DNA from: Bacteroides pyogenes_A
GTDB lineage: Bacteria; Bacteroidota; Bacteroidia; Bacteroidales; Bacteroidaceae
Assembly (NCBI RefSeq): GCF_048595595.1
Contig: NZ_CP184347.1
Reading direction: 5' to 3' (one strand)
DNA: 64,000 bases
Position 1 is the stretch's first letter; the number at the start of each line of letters is the position of its first letter. The translations under genes were made by a program, and so were the position numbers. Positions 10,216-18,088 of this stretch are shown here, piece by piece. Below the pieces are notes generated by a model. It was not told the DNA's origin and ran no database searches. It worked only from the letters and a program-made list of their open reading frames with translations.

Positions 10216-11343
10216 ATGAATAATAGTTCTTTTTCCACGTCTAAACGTTTAGATTCGCTTGATATCTTACGCGGATTCGATTTGTTTCTTTTAGTGTTTT
10301 TTCAACCCGTGTTTGTGGCTTTGGGATACAAACTGGATCTGCCATGGCTTAATAGTGTTTTATATCAGTTTGAGCATGAGCCATGGGTGGGATTCCGCTT
10401 TTGGGATCTTGTGATGCCGCTTTTCCTTTTTATGTCAGGGGTGTCGATGCCTTTTTCTTTTTCTAAGTTTGAGAATGATCCTGATAAAAGACCTGCTCTT
10501 AATAAAGTATTGAGGCGATTTGTCTTACTTTTTATTTTGGGAATGGTTGTTCAGGGTAATCTCCTGGGATTCGATCCGCGCCATCTATATTTCTATTCTA
10601 ATACTTTACAGGCTATTGCATCCGGTTATTTAATCGCTGCGATTATTCAACTTCATTGTAGCTTTAAATGGCAAATTATCAGTACTGTGTTATTATTGAC
10701 TGCATATTGGATACCTATGACGTTTCTGGGAGATTTTACTCCTGAAGGGAACTTTGCCGAAAAAGTGGATAGGCTGATACTTGGCCGCTTTCGTGATGGA
10801 GTGTATTGGGATGAGGCAGGGCAATGGCATTTCTCACCTCATTATGCTTATACGTGGATATTGAGCAGCCTTTCTTTTGGAGTAACCGTGATGCTGGGCT
10901 ATTTTGCGGGGAGAATAATTAAGCAGGGAAGAGAAGACGGTAAGCGGGTTGTCCGTACGCTGTTGTTAACAGGGACATTACTGATCGGAATGGGGTTGCT
11001 ATGGCACTTGCAGATGCCTATTATAAAGAAACTATGGACTTGCAGCATGAATCTGTTGTCCGGCGGATTCTGCTTCTTGCTGATGGGGGTGTTTTATTAT
11101 TGGATAGATTATAAAGGGCATTCCTATGGGCTGAAATGGTTGAAGGTTTACGGAATGAATTCCATAACGGCTTATATGCTGGGAGAGGTTATCAACTTTC
11201 GTTGCGTAGCAGCTTCTGTCAGTTATGGTTTGGAACAGTATCTCGGTTCTTATTATCCTGTATGGCTAACCTTTGCCAATTATCTCATCATTTTTTTGAT
11301 ATTGAGGCTAATGTATAAGCATCATGTTTTCTTGAAAATTTAA
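10216..11343 (+). CDS. DUF5009/HGSNAT-like membrane acyltransferase
   Basis: A 375-residue multi-pass membrane protein with about ten hydrophobic helices. It opens with RLDSLDILRGFDLF, the hallmark of the DUF5009/COG4299 family that includes human heparan-alpha-glucosaminide N-acetyltransferase. His54 in EHEPWVGFRFWDLVMPLFLF aligns by motif with the active-site histidine of HGSNAT (HATWNGLTVADLVFPWF). By analogy it would move acetyl groups from cytoplasmic acetyl-CoA across the inner membrane onto a sugar amine, making a substrate for the GH89 enzyme upstream. No bacterial member is known to me to have a proven reaction, so the function is inferred. Two partial remnants of a related C-terminus seem to lie downstream, at 11391 and 13470. 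Confidence 0.8.
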   Translation: MNNSSFSTSKRLDSLDILRGFDLFLLVFFQPVFVALGYKLDLPWLNSVLYQFEHEPWVGFRFWDLVMPLFLFMSGVSMPFSFSKFENDPDKRPALNKVLRRFVLLFILGMVVQGNLLGFDPRHLYFYSNTLQAIASGYLIAAIIQLHCSFKWQIISTVLLLTAYWIPMTFLGDFTPEGNFAEKVDRLILGRFRDGVYWDEAGQWHFSPHYAYTWILSSLSFGVTVMLGYFAGRIIKQGREDGKRVVRTLLLTGTLLIGMGLLWHLQMPIIKKLWTCSMNLLSGGFCFLLMGVFYYWIDYKGHSYGLKWLKVYGMNSITAYMLGEVINFRCVAASVSYGLEQYLGSYYPVWLTFANYLIIFLILRLMYKHHVFLKI

Positions 11344-11390
11344 ATAAGTTCTTGAATAATGTAAGCCGGTAGCGATTGGCAGTTTCTTTT

Positions 11391-11512
11391 TTGCTATTGA
11401 ATTCCGGAAGTTTGAAAATTGTGTAAAAACTTGATAAACATTTATGTGATGTGGCATTTATAATGCATCTTTGTACGCACAACCTTAATGTACATAGAGC
11501 GATAGCTTGAAG
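11391..11512 (+). repeat. Direct repeat, left copy, flanking hipBA
   Basis: This 122-bp segment matches 13519-13640 at 119 of 122 positions. It opens with codons that would read LLLNSGSLKIV-stop, then holds a promoter-like CATCTTTG (11466-11473) with TTTA at 11441. The two copies bracket the hipBA module. Confidence 0.9.
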
Positions 11513-11538
11513 GGTAATTCGCGAACCCTTCATTTTTT
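11508..11538 (+). terminator. Hairpin terminator at the end of the left direct repeat
   Basis: An 8-bp stem (11508-11515 with 11525-11532) is followed by six T's at 11533-11538. It would stop transcripts from the promoter-like element in the left repeat before they reach hipBA. The right-hand repeat lacks the matching arm. Confidence 0.65.
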
Positions 11539-11551
11539 GATAATAATAACT

Positions 11552-11614
11552 AGGCGTAATGGACATTTGGTAGGCTGCTACTTCCAGCCTACCAAATGTC
11601 CATTACGCTTTTTT
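11552..11614. repeat. Perfect 24-bp inverted repeat with T-tract
   Basis: Arms 11554-11577 and 11585-11608 are perfectly complementary over 24 bp, around a 7-base loop (CTACTTC). The right arm runs into six T's. It could act as a strong terminator on the + strand. The stem is much longer than most intrinsic terminators and might instead be the end of a small mobile unit. Confidence 0.8.
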
Positions 11615-11648
11615 ACCTATAATACATCATTAAATATATAAAAAGTAC

Positions 11649-11656
11649 TACCTTTG
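11649..11656 (+). promoter_or_regulatory. Bacteroidetes -7 promoter box of hipBA
   Basis: TACCTTTG matches TAnnTTTG exactly and lies 21 bp before the hipB ATG. No clear TTTG sits at -33. Its closeness to hipB fits a short-leader, autoregulated promoter. Confidence 0.6.
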
Positions 11657-11677
11657 CATATTATATAATGAGTTAAT

Positions 11678-11998
11678 ATGGCAAAGAATACAATGGGGAC
11701 TAAGTTGCCTCGAAAGTTGGAGCAGAAGATGTCTGTTGTGGGAGAGCAGATTAAATTGGCTCGCTTGCGCAGGAATCTGAGTGTGGCTCAGGTGGCTGAA
11801 CGTGCCACCTGTTCTCCGTTGACTGTGTCCCGAATAGAAAAAGGCGCACCGACAGTAGCAATCGGAATTTATTTGCGTGTGCTGTATGCTTTACAGCTTG
11901 ATGATGATATTCTGTGGCTGGCCAAAGAAGATAAATTGGGAAAAGCCTTGCAGGATTTGAGTCTGAAGACTAGGGAACGTGCCTCAAAAAAGGAGTAA
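11678..11998 (+). CDS. hipB: HipB-like XRE-family antitoxin
   Basis: A 106-residue DNA-binding antitoxin. A Cro/CI-type helix-turn-helix (about 20-75) reads VGEQIKLARLRRNLSVAQVAERATCSPLTVSRIEKG in overlapping pieces, and is followed by a basic C-terminal tail. It precedes hipA by 3 bp. In characterised HipBA systems HipB neutralises HipA and represses the operon. A strong promoter box lies just upstream. Family and pairing are clear; whether the module is active is unknown. Confidence 0.88.
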   Translation: MAKNTMGTKLPRKLEQKMSVVGEQIKLARLRRNLSVAQVAERATCSPLTVSRIEKGAPTVAIGIYLRVLYALQLDDDILWLAKEDKLGKALQDLSLKTRERASKKE

Positions 11999-12001
11999 AC
12001 T

Positions 12002-13267
12002 ATGAAAACGTTATATGTCTATGCCGATTTTGATTGGCTCAAGAAAACAGAACTCGTTGGCGAGTTAGGCTATGAATCTCTTCGTGGCTCGGACAGCTAT
12101 TGTTTTACTTTCAGCGATGAATGGCTGAAGAAACACGGAAATTTGTTCCTGAGTGATGACCTCAATAATTATCCGGGACAGCAATACACGCAACCGGAGA
12201 AAGATATATTCGGATGTTTCTCGGATGCGTTGCCGGATCGTTGGGGGCGAACGCTGTTGTTGCGACGTGAGCAGATTGCTGCAATGGAAGAGAAACGACC
12301 GGTACGAAGACTGTCTTCCTTTGACTTTTTGACCGGTATCGAAGACTTTTCCCGAATGGGTGCTTTCCGCTTCAAGGAGTCAAAAGACGGAGGATTTATA
12401 AATGTAAGTGAGTCGTTGAAAATCCCGCCTCTGACGGATATAAGGGAGCTGATTGCTGCCAGTGCGGAAATTGAGAAAAGCGAAGAGGGGAATGTTCTTC
12501 CTGATAGGAAATGGGTTGCCCGACTCGTACAACCGGGTTCTTCATTGGGGGGCGCAAGGCCTAAAGCCAGTGTGATAGATACGGACAAAACGCTTTATAT
12601 AGCCAAGTTCCCTTCTCGCAAAGATGATTACGATGCAGGACTTTGGGAACACTTTAGCCACCTCCTTGCTGTGAAAACCGGTATAAATGCTGCGAAAACC
12701 AAAGTGCTGGCTACTGGCGAGAAATATCATACTTTGCTTTCTCAACGCTTCGACAGAACCCAAGAGGGGAAACGGATTCACTTTGCTTCTGCCATGACCT
12801 TATTGGGACTCAATGACGGAGACAACGCAACAACAGGGCATGGTTATCTGGATATAGTCGATTTTATAATCCAGAACTGTACGAATGTAGAAAGGAATCT
12901 GCAGGAACTCTATCGTCGTGTGACTTTCAACATTTGCATTGGCAATAGCGATGACCATTTCCGCAATCATGGTTTTCTTTTGACCGCAAAAGGCTGGACG
13001 CTTTCTCCTGCATACGATATGAATCCTACTCTGAATGAGTATCAGAGTCTGCTTGTCTCATCAACCTCCAATAAGGCAGAACTGAGTATTTTGCTTGATA
13101 CTTGCGAAGATTATATGCTTAATCGCAAAATAGCGGAAAAGATTATTTCTGAGGTGATTGAAGTTGTAAAAGGATGGCGAGAAATGGCAACACGATTGAG
13201 TATTTCCAAGAGAGAGATGGAAATGTTTGTTGGAGTGTTGGATGCAAGGTGGAAAGATTGCGTTTGA
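12002..13267 (+). CDS. hipA: HipA-type serine/threonine kinase toxin
   Basis: A 421-residue kinase toxin of full length. The N-terminal subdomain contains CFSDALPDRWG (about 72-82). The glycine-rich loop GSSLGGARPK (179-188) matches the E. coli GAQEK loop, including serines near the autophosphorylated Ser150. The catalytic NSDDHFRNHG (315-324) and metal-binding AYDMNP (337-342) motifs are intact. Characterised HipA proteins phosphorylate aminoacyl-tRNA synthetases, notably GltX, and cause persistence. The gene pairs with hipB, and the module is bounded by direct repeats, which suggests acquisition. All key residues are present, so it is probably functional; its target here is unknown. Confidence 0.92.
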   Translation: MKTLYVYADFDWLKKTELVGELGYESLRGSDSYCFTFSDEWLKKHGNLFLSDDLNNYPGQQYTQPEKDIFGCFSDALPDRWGRTLLLRREQIAAMEEKRPVRRLSSFDFLTGIEDFSRMGAFRFKESKDGGFINVSESLKIPPLTDIRELIAASAEIEKSEEGNVLPDRKWVARLVQPGSSLGGARPKASVIDTDKTLYIAKFPSRKDDYDAGLWEHFSHLLAVKTGINAAKTKVLATGEKYHTLLSQRFDRTQEGKRIHFASAMTLLGLNDGDNATTGHGYLDIVDFIIQNCTNVERNLQELYRRVTFNICIGNSDDHFRNHGFLLTAKGWTLSPAYDMNPTLNEYQSLLVSSTSNKAELSILLDTCEDYMLNRKIAEKIISEVIEVVKGWREMATRLSISKREMEMFVGVLDARWKDCV

Positions 13268-13518
13268 TTTATAAAATAGAATATTGTTGGTAAATTATTG
13301 CTGTCCATGCTTTTTTGAGTCTCGAAAAAGAGTTCATTAATGTTTCTAATTTCATATTTATAACGGATGAAATTACTACTCATGAGCATGGTAAAGAATT
13401 TACTAAACCATGTAATTCCCAATTGGAGACGTTTTCACCCTATATAGCAGATTTGCTTATCCCGAACTCGCGTATCTATGACGTTTTTGGGAGATTTGCC
13501 AGTTATCTCATCAACTTT
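13268..13518. other. Intergenic region with a possible DUF5009 C-terminal remnant
   Basis: This gap holds no convincing gene. From about 13470, + strand codons read IYDVFGRFASYLINFLLLNSGSLKIV in overlapping pieces and end at 13554. That resembles the end of the acyltransferase encoded at 10216 (YPVWLTFANYLIIFLIL...FLKI). It looks like the decayed 3' end of a second copy, left at the insertion boundary. Confidence 0.45.
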
Positions 13519-13640
13519 TTGCTATTGAACTCCGGAAGTTTGAAAATTGTGTAAAAACTTGATAAATATTTATGTGATGTGGCATTTATAATGCATCTTT
13601 GTACGCACAACCTTCATGTACATAGAGCGATAGCTTGAAG
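13519..13640 (+). repeat. Direct repeat, right copy, with promoter of the GH95-GH20 operon
   Basis: It differs from 11391-11512 at three positions. It carries a near-consensus promoter: CATCTTTG at 13594-13601, with TTTA 21 bp upstream. It ends 47 bp before the GH95 start, so this copy is probably the working promoter and leader of the glycosidase operon. Confidence 0.8.
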
Positions 13641-13686
13641 AGAGAGTTCGCAAACATATTTTATACTTTAGAAAAACGACAATGAA

Positions 13687-16182
13687 ATGATGAAAAGAAT
13701 CTTTTCGCTACTACCTGCACTTATTATGCTATGCCCTCTCCGGGCCGGTGAGCATACGAGAAATTATTCCATTTGGTTCGACAAACCGAATACTTTGGAA
13801 GGACGAGCCGTCTGGTACGGCGGGCGTCCCGACATGTGGAAGGGGGAGAATAAACCTGAGTCCGCCGGAGACACTGCGCGGAATCCTGATGCGGCTTGGG
13901 AATCGAGGTCGCTGCCAATCGGTAACGGCAGCTTGGGAGCAAACGTTTTGGGTTCGGTGGAGGCCGAACGAATTACTTTCAATGAGAAAACTCTGTGGCG
14001 AGGGGGACCTAACACGTCTAAAGGAGCGGCTTATTACTGGAATGTGAATAAGCAGTCGGCTCATGTCCTGGATGAAATCCGCCGGGCGTTTGTTGACGGA
14101 GACGGGGAGAAGGCGGCGCGGCTGACACGGGAGAACTTCAATAGCGAGGTACCGTATGAGGCGTCGCGCGAGAATCCTTTCCGCTTCGGAAACTTTACTA
14201 CGATGGGGGAGTTCTACATCGAAACGGGACTGAGTGCCGTGGGGATGAGTGACTATCGGCGCAGTCTTTCGTTGGATTCGGCAGTGGCTGTGGTGCGGTT
14301 TAAGAAAGACGATGTGGCATACAAGCGCGACTTTTTCATCTCTTATCCCGCCAATGTGATGGCGGTGCGTTTTGCCGCCGACCGTCCGGGTAAGCAGAAT
14401 CTTACGTTCAGCTATGCGCCCAATCCGGTGTCGGAGGGGGAGATGAGGCCCGACGGCAACAGCGGATTGGTATATTCCGCCGCCTTGGATAATAACGGGA
14501 TGAAGTATGTGGTGCGCATCCGTGCGGTGGCGAAAGGCGGAACGCTGAGCAATGCCGGCGGAAAGATAAGGGTGGAGGGAGCCGATGAAGCCGTGTTTTA
14601 TATCACGGCGGATACGGACTACAAGATGAATTTCGATCCTGACTTCAATGACCCGAAGACGTATGTAGGCGTGAATCCTGACGAAACCACCCGTCAGTGG
14701 GCGGATGATGCGGAAGCGAAAGGATATGAGGCCTTGCTTGCCGAGCATTACGCGGATTATTCATCCTTGTTCCGGCGGGTGAAGTTGAACCTGAATCCCG
14801 GTATGCAGGTTGCCGATGTGCCTACCGACGAGCGTTTGCGGAATTACCGCAAAGGGCAGCCGGACTATTATCTGGAAGAGCTTTACTATCAGTTCGGACG
14901 CTATCTGCTCATCGCAAGTTCGCGGCCGGGCAATATGCCTGCCAATCTACAGGGTATATGGCACAACAATGTGGACGGTCCCTGGCGTGTGGACTACCAT
15001 AATAATATCAACGTGCAGATGAACTATTGGCCTGCCTGCTCAACAAACTTGGACGAGTGCATGCTTCCGCTCATCGACTTTATCCGTACGCTGGTGAAGC
15101 CGGGAGAGAAAACGGCCCGCGCTTACTTCGGGGCGAGGGGGTGGACGGCGTCTATTTCCGCCAATATTTTCGGGTTTACCGCTCCGCTGGAGAGTCAGGA
15201 TATGTCGTGGAACTTCAATCCGATGGCGGGGCCGTGGCTCGCAACGCATGTCTGGGAATATTACGACTATACGCGCGACAAGAAGTTCCTGAAGGAAATT
15301 GGCTACGAACTGATTAAAAGCAGTGCCCGGTTTGTGGTCGACTACTTGTGGCATAAGCCCGACGGAACATATACTGCGGCTCCTTCCACATCGCCGGAGC
15401 ATGGCCCGGTGGATCAGGGAGCTACATTCGTGCATGCCGTGATTCGTGAGATTCTGCTGGATGCCATCGAGGCCGGTAAGGTACTGAATGTAGACCGCAA
15501 AGAGCGGAAGGAGTGGGAAGAGGTGCTTGCCCGGCTGGCTCCCTATCAGATAGGGCGCTACGGGCAATTGATGGAATGGTCGGCAGATATCGACGATCCG
15601 AACAACCATCACCGGCATGTGAATCATCTGTTCGGTCTGCATCCGGGGCGTACCATCTCTCCCGTCACCACTCCCGAATGGGCGAAAGCTTCTAAGGTGG
15701 TGCTCAGGCATCGGGGCGACGGAGCTACCGGATGGAGCATGGGATGGAAGCTGAACCAGTGGGCACGCCTGCATGACGGCAATCATGCCTACACGCTGTT
15801 CGGCAACCTGCTGAAAAACGGTACGCTGGATAATCTTTGGGACACACACCCGCCTTTCCAGATCGACGGGAACTTCGGAGGTACGGCGGGCATCACCGAG
15901 ATGTTGTTGCAAAGCCACATGGGATTCATTCAGTTGCTTCCGGCTTTGCCCGATGCGTGGAAGGAAGGCTCGGTGAACGGTATTCGCGCGAAAGGAAACT
16001 TTGAAGTGTCTATGAAGTGGAAAAACGGGAAGTTGACGGAGGCCACCGTTCTTTCCAATGCCGGAGAGCAGTGTACACTGAAGTACGCCGGGCAGACGCT
16101 TTCTTTCAAAACGGTGAAGGGGGCGAGCTATCGGATTTTGTGTGATGATTCCGGAAAATGGTTCAAGGAATTGATAAATTAA
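13687..16182 (+). CDS. GH95 alpha-L-fucosidase
   Basis: An 831-residue glycosidase with a signal peptide (about 1-20). GH95 enzymes are inverting and mainly cleave alpha-1,2-fucose from blood-group H structures and mucin. Family landmarks include LPIGNGSLGANVLG near the N-terminus, NEKTLWRGGPN, the HNNINVQMNYWPA segment matching the active-site asparagines, MSWNFNPMAGPW, NHHRHVNHLFGLHPG, and QIDGNFGGTAGI with the putative base aspartate. Domain order is N-terminal beta-sandwich, (alpha/alpha)6 barrel, C-terminal sandwich. GC-rich codon use contrasts with the AT-rich GH89 and acyltransferase genes upstream. It starts the GH95-GH20 operon, with GH20 21 bp downstream. Alpha-galactosidase activity is known in a few GH95 members and cannot be excluded. 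Confidence 0.95.
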   Translation: MMKRIFSLLPALIMLCPLRAGEHTRNYSIWFDKPNTLEGRAVWYGGRPDMWKGENKPESAGDTARNPDAAWESRSLPIGNGSLGANVLGSVEAERITFNEKTLWRGGPNTSKGAAYYWNVNKQSAHVLDEIRRAFVDGDGEKAARLTRENFNSEVPYEASRENPFRFGNFTTMGEFYIETGLSAVGMSDYRRSLSLDSAVAVVRFKKDDVAYKRDFFISYPANVMAVRFAADRPGKQNLTFSYAPNPVSEGEMRPDGNSGLVYSAALDNNGMKYVVRIRAVAKGGTLSNAGGKIRVEGADEAVFYITADTDYKMNFDPDFNDPKTYVGVNPDETTRQWADDAEAKGYEALLAEHYADYSSLFRRVKLNLNPGMQVADVPTDERLRNYRKGQPDYYLEELYYQFGRYLLIASSRPGNMPANLQGIWHNNVDGPWRVDYHNNINVQMNYWPACSTNLDECMLPLIDFIRTLVKPGEKTARAYFGARGWTASISANIFGFTAPLESQDMSWNFNPMAGPWLATHVWEYYDYTRDKKFLKEIGYELIKSSARFVVDYLWHKPDGTYTAAPSTSPEHGPVDQGATFVHAVIREILLDAIEAGKVLNVDRKERKEWEEVLARLAPYQIGRYGQLMEWSADIDDPNNHHRHVNHLFGLHPGRTISPVTTPEWAKASKVVLRHRGDGATGWSMGWKLNQWARLHDGNHAYTLFGNLLKNGTLDNLWDTHPPFQIDGNFGGTAGITEMLLQSHMGFIQLLPALPDAWKEGSVNGIRAKGNFEVSMKWKNGKLTEATVLSNAGEQCTLKYAGQTLSFKTVKGASYRILCDDSGKWFKELIN

Positions 16183-16203
16183 TAGATTAAGAAGTTTTTG
16201 TCT

Positions 16204-17817
16204 ATGAATAAACCAATCGTTCTTTTTGCGATGTTGCTTTTCGCGCTTGGGGTTGCGGCGCAAGAGCATTTGTCCGCTTTGCTCCCTTTCCCCAATCATG
16301 TGGAACAACGGCAAGGGGTGTTCCGCTTGTCGAATAAGGAAACAATTGGTGTCGGTTCCGGCGATTTGCGATTTGCCGCCGCAGAGTTGCAACAGGTCTT
16401 TAAACAGCGGTTCGGCTTTGCGCCTGCTGTGTCGGATAACGGAAGAATCCGCCTGATGCTCAATCCCCGGATGGAGGGAGAGGAACAGTATCGCTTGACA
16501 GTCGATGTCAAAGGAATAAGCATTGAAGGTAGAACGGCTGCGGGAGTGTATTACGGAGTGATAACGCTCGATCAGCTCTTGTTGGGCGATGTGGCGAATA
16601 CGAAGCAAGGGCGGATACGAGCAGTGCGTATAGACGATGCGCCGGCTTATCCGTTTCGGGCGTTAATGCTCGATCCGGCACGCCATTTCTTGCCTGTGGA
16701 GGCAGTGAAGGGGTATATCGACTGCATGGCGCATTACAAATTCAATACGTTGCAACTGCATCTTTCCGATGATCAGGGTTGGCGCATCGAAATCAAGAGC
16801 CATCCGAAACTGACGGAGGTCGGTGCGTTCCGTAACCCGAAAGCGCCGGCAATCAGTCCCGACAATGGTTACTACACGCAGGAGCAGATCAGGGAACTGG
16901 TGGAATATGCAGCCCTGCGCAACGTAGAGATTATTCCCGAGATAGATGTGCCGGGGCATACGGCAGCTATTCTTACGGCGTATCCCGACCTGCGTTGCGA
17001 TTTTCTGAAAGATTCTGCTTTCGTATTCGGGAAAACGGATAATGTGATGCTGTCGGCTGCCAACCCGAAGGTGTATGAGGTGCTCGACGATATTATCCGT
17101 GAAGTGGGCGATGTCTTTCCGTCGAAGAAGATTCATCTGGGAGGAGATGAGTCGGCTATAGGGCGGAACTGGGCGAAGAGTCCCGAGAATCTGGAACTGA
17201 TGCGCAGTCATGGCTACACATCCCCCGACCAACTGATGAATCTCTTTTTCGGCAAGGTGCTGGCTTCTGCCAAGAAATACGGGCTCCACGCCATTCTGTG
17301 GTGCGAGCTGGACAATATACGCCTGCCTGCCGATAAGTACCTTTTCGACTATCCGCAAGATGTGACGCTCGTTACGTGGCGCTACGGACTTACACCCAAA
17401 TGTATCGAGCTGACACGCGAATCGGGCAATACGCTGATTCTGGCGCCGGGCGAGTACACATACTTCGATTATCCGCAGTATGCGAACGATCTGCCCGAGT
17501 TCAACAACTGGGGAATGCCGCTCACCACGCTTCGGAAGACGTATGAGTTCGACCCTACTTATAAGCTTGAGCCGGGACAGCGAAAGCATATAGCGGGTGT
17601 GATGGGAACACTTTGGGGAGAGGCCATCAAAGACATAAACCGTGCCAACTATATGACTTATCCGCGCGGGCTGGCATTGTCCGAAGCGGGTTGGACGCGG
17701 ATGTCTCTCCGCAGTTGGGATTCGTTCAGGGAGAGGCTCTATCCGAATCTGTTGGAACTGATGAAGCGGGGAGTGTCGTTTCGGGTTCCTTTTGAGATTG
17801 CAGGTGAAGGACGCTGA
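16204..17817 (+). CDS. GH20 beta-N-acetylhexosaminidase
   Basis: A 537-residue exo-hexosaminidase that removes terminal beta-GlcNAc or beta-GalNAc. The ATG at 16204 is preferred to a TTG at 16198 and gives a clean signal peptide (1-19, ending GVAA). An N-terminal GH20b alpha/beta domain (about 25-145) precedes the TIM barrel, with LHLSDDQGWRIEIKSHPKLT (186-205), PEIDVPGH (245-252) and the catalytic HLGGDES pair Asp315-Glu316. It ends with EAGW. It begins 21 bp after the GH95 stop and is surely co-transcribed. In sequence with GH95 and GH110 it would trim inner HexNAc once capping fucose and galactose are removed. Confidence 0.95.
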   Translation: MNKPIVLFAMLLFALGVAAQEHLSALLPFPNHVEQRQGVFRLSNKETIGVGSGDLRFAAAELQQVFKQRFGFAPAVSDNGRIRLMLNPRMEGEEQYRLTVDVKGISIEGRTAAGVYYGVITLDQLLLGDVANTKQGRIRAVRIDDAPAYPFRALMLDPARHFLPVEAVKGYIDCMAHYKFNTLQLHLSDDQGWRIEIKSHPKLTEVGAFRNPKAPAISPDNGYYTQEQIRELVEYAALRNVEIIPEIDVPGHTAAILTAYPDLRCDFLKDSAFVFGKTDNVMLSAANPKVYEVLDDIIREVGDVFPSKKIHLGGDESAIGRNWAKSPENLELMRSHGYTSPDQLMNLFFGKVLASAKKYGLHAILWCELDNIRLPADKYLFDYPQDVTLVTWRYGLTPKCIELTRESGNTLILAPGEYTYFDYPQYANDLPEFNNWGMPLTTLRKTYEFDPTYKLEPGQRKHIAGVMGTLWGEAIKDINRANYMTYPRGLALSEAGWTRMSLRSWDSFRERLYPNLLELMKRGVSFRVPFEIAGEGR

Positions 17818-18088
17818 AAGGTCGGCTTGGCGGAAAAGAGTTTTATTGTGTGCCGACTTCCAAATTGCCGGGAGTCTGACAAACATCCGGGACTCTGACA
17901 TGAATACGTTCATAGTTCGATGCGAAAGTATTCAGAGCCTTTTGTACGGAAGCTGGGCATCTTTTCCAAGGAGATATACGTTATTTACGGGATAGGTGTT
18001 CGGCATCGACAGGTTGAGGGCTTGGGTATCGGCGCGAAGGTTATGAATTGGCATATATTTATGAAATATCTGTAAAACGATTGATTGT
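17818..18088. other. Intergenic region upstream of GH110
   Basis: This 271-bp gap holds no gene. A short imperfect tandem pair of about 20 bp (CCGGGAGTCTGACAAACAT, then CCGGGACTCTGACATGAAT) lies near 17867-17906. No strong promoter or terminator is visible, so GH110 could be read through from the operon upstream. Confidence 0.5.

Noticed and set aside
16198..16203. TTG start two codons upstream for GH20
   Set aside because: The ATG at 16204 gives a standard signal peptide; no reason to invoke TTG.
15040..16608. 522-codon frame opposite GH95 and GH20
   Set aside because: It is antisense to two certain glycosidase genes and arises from their GC-rich codons. The 339- and 416-codon frames at 13729-14748 and 16663-17913 are the same.
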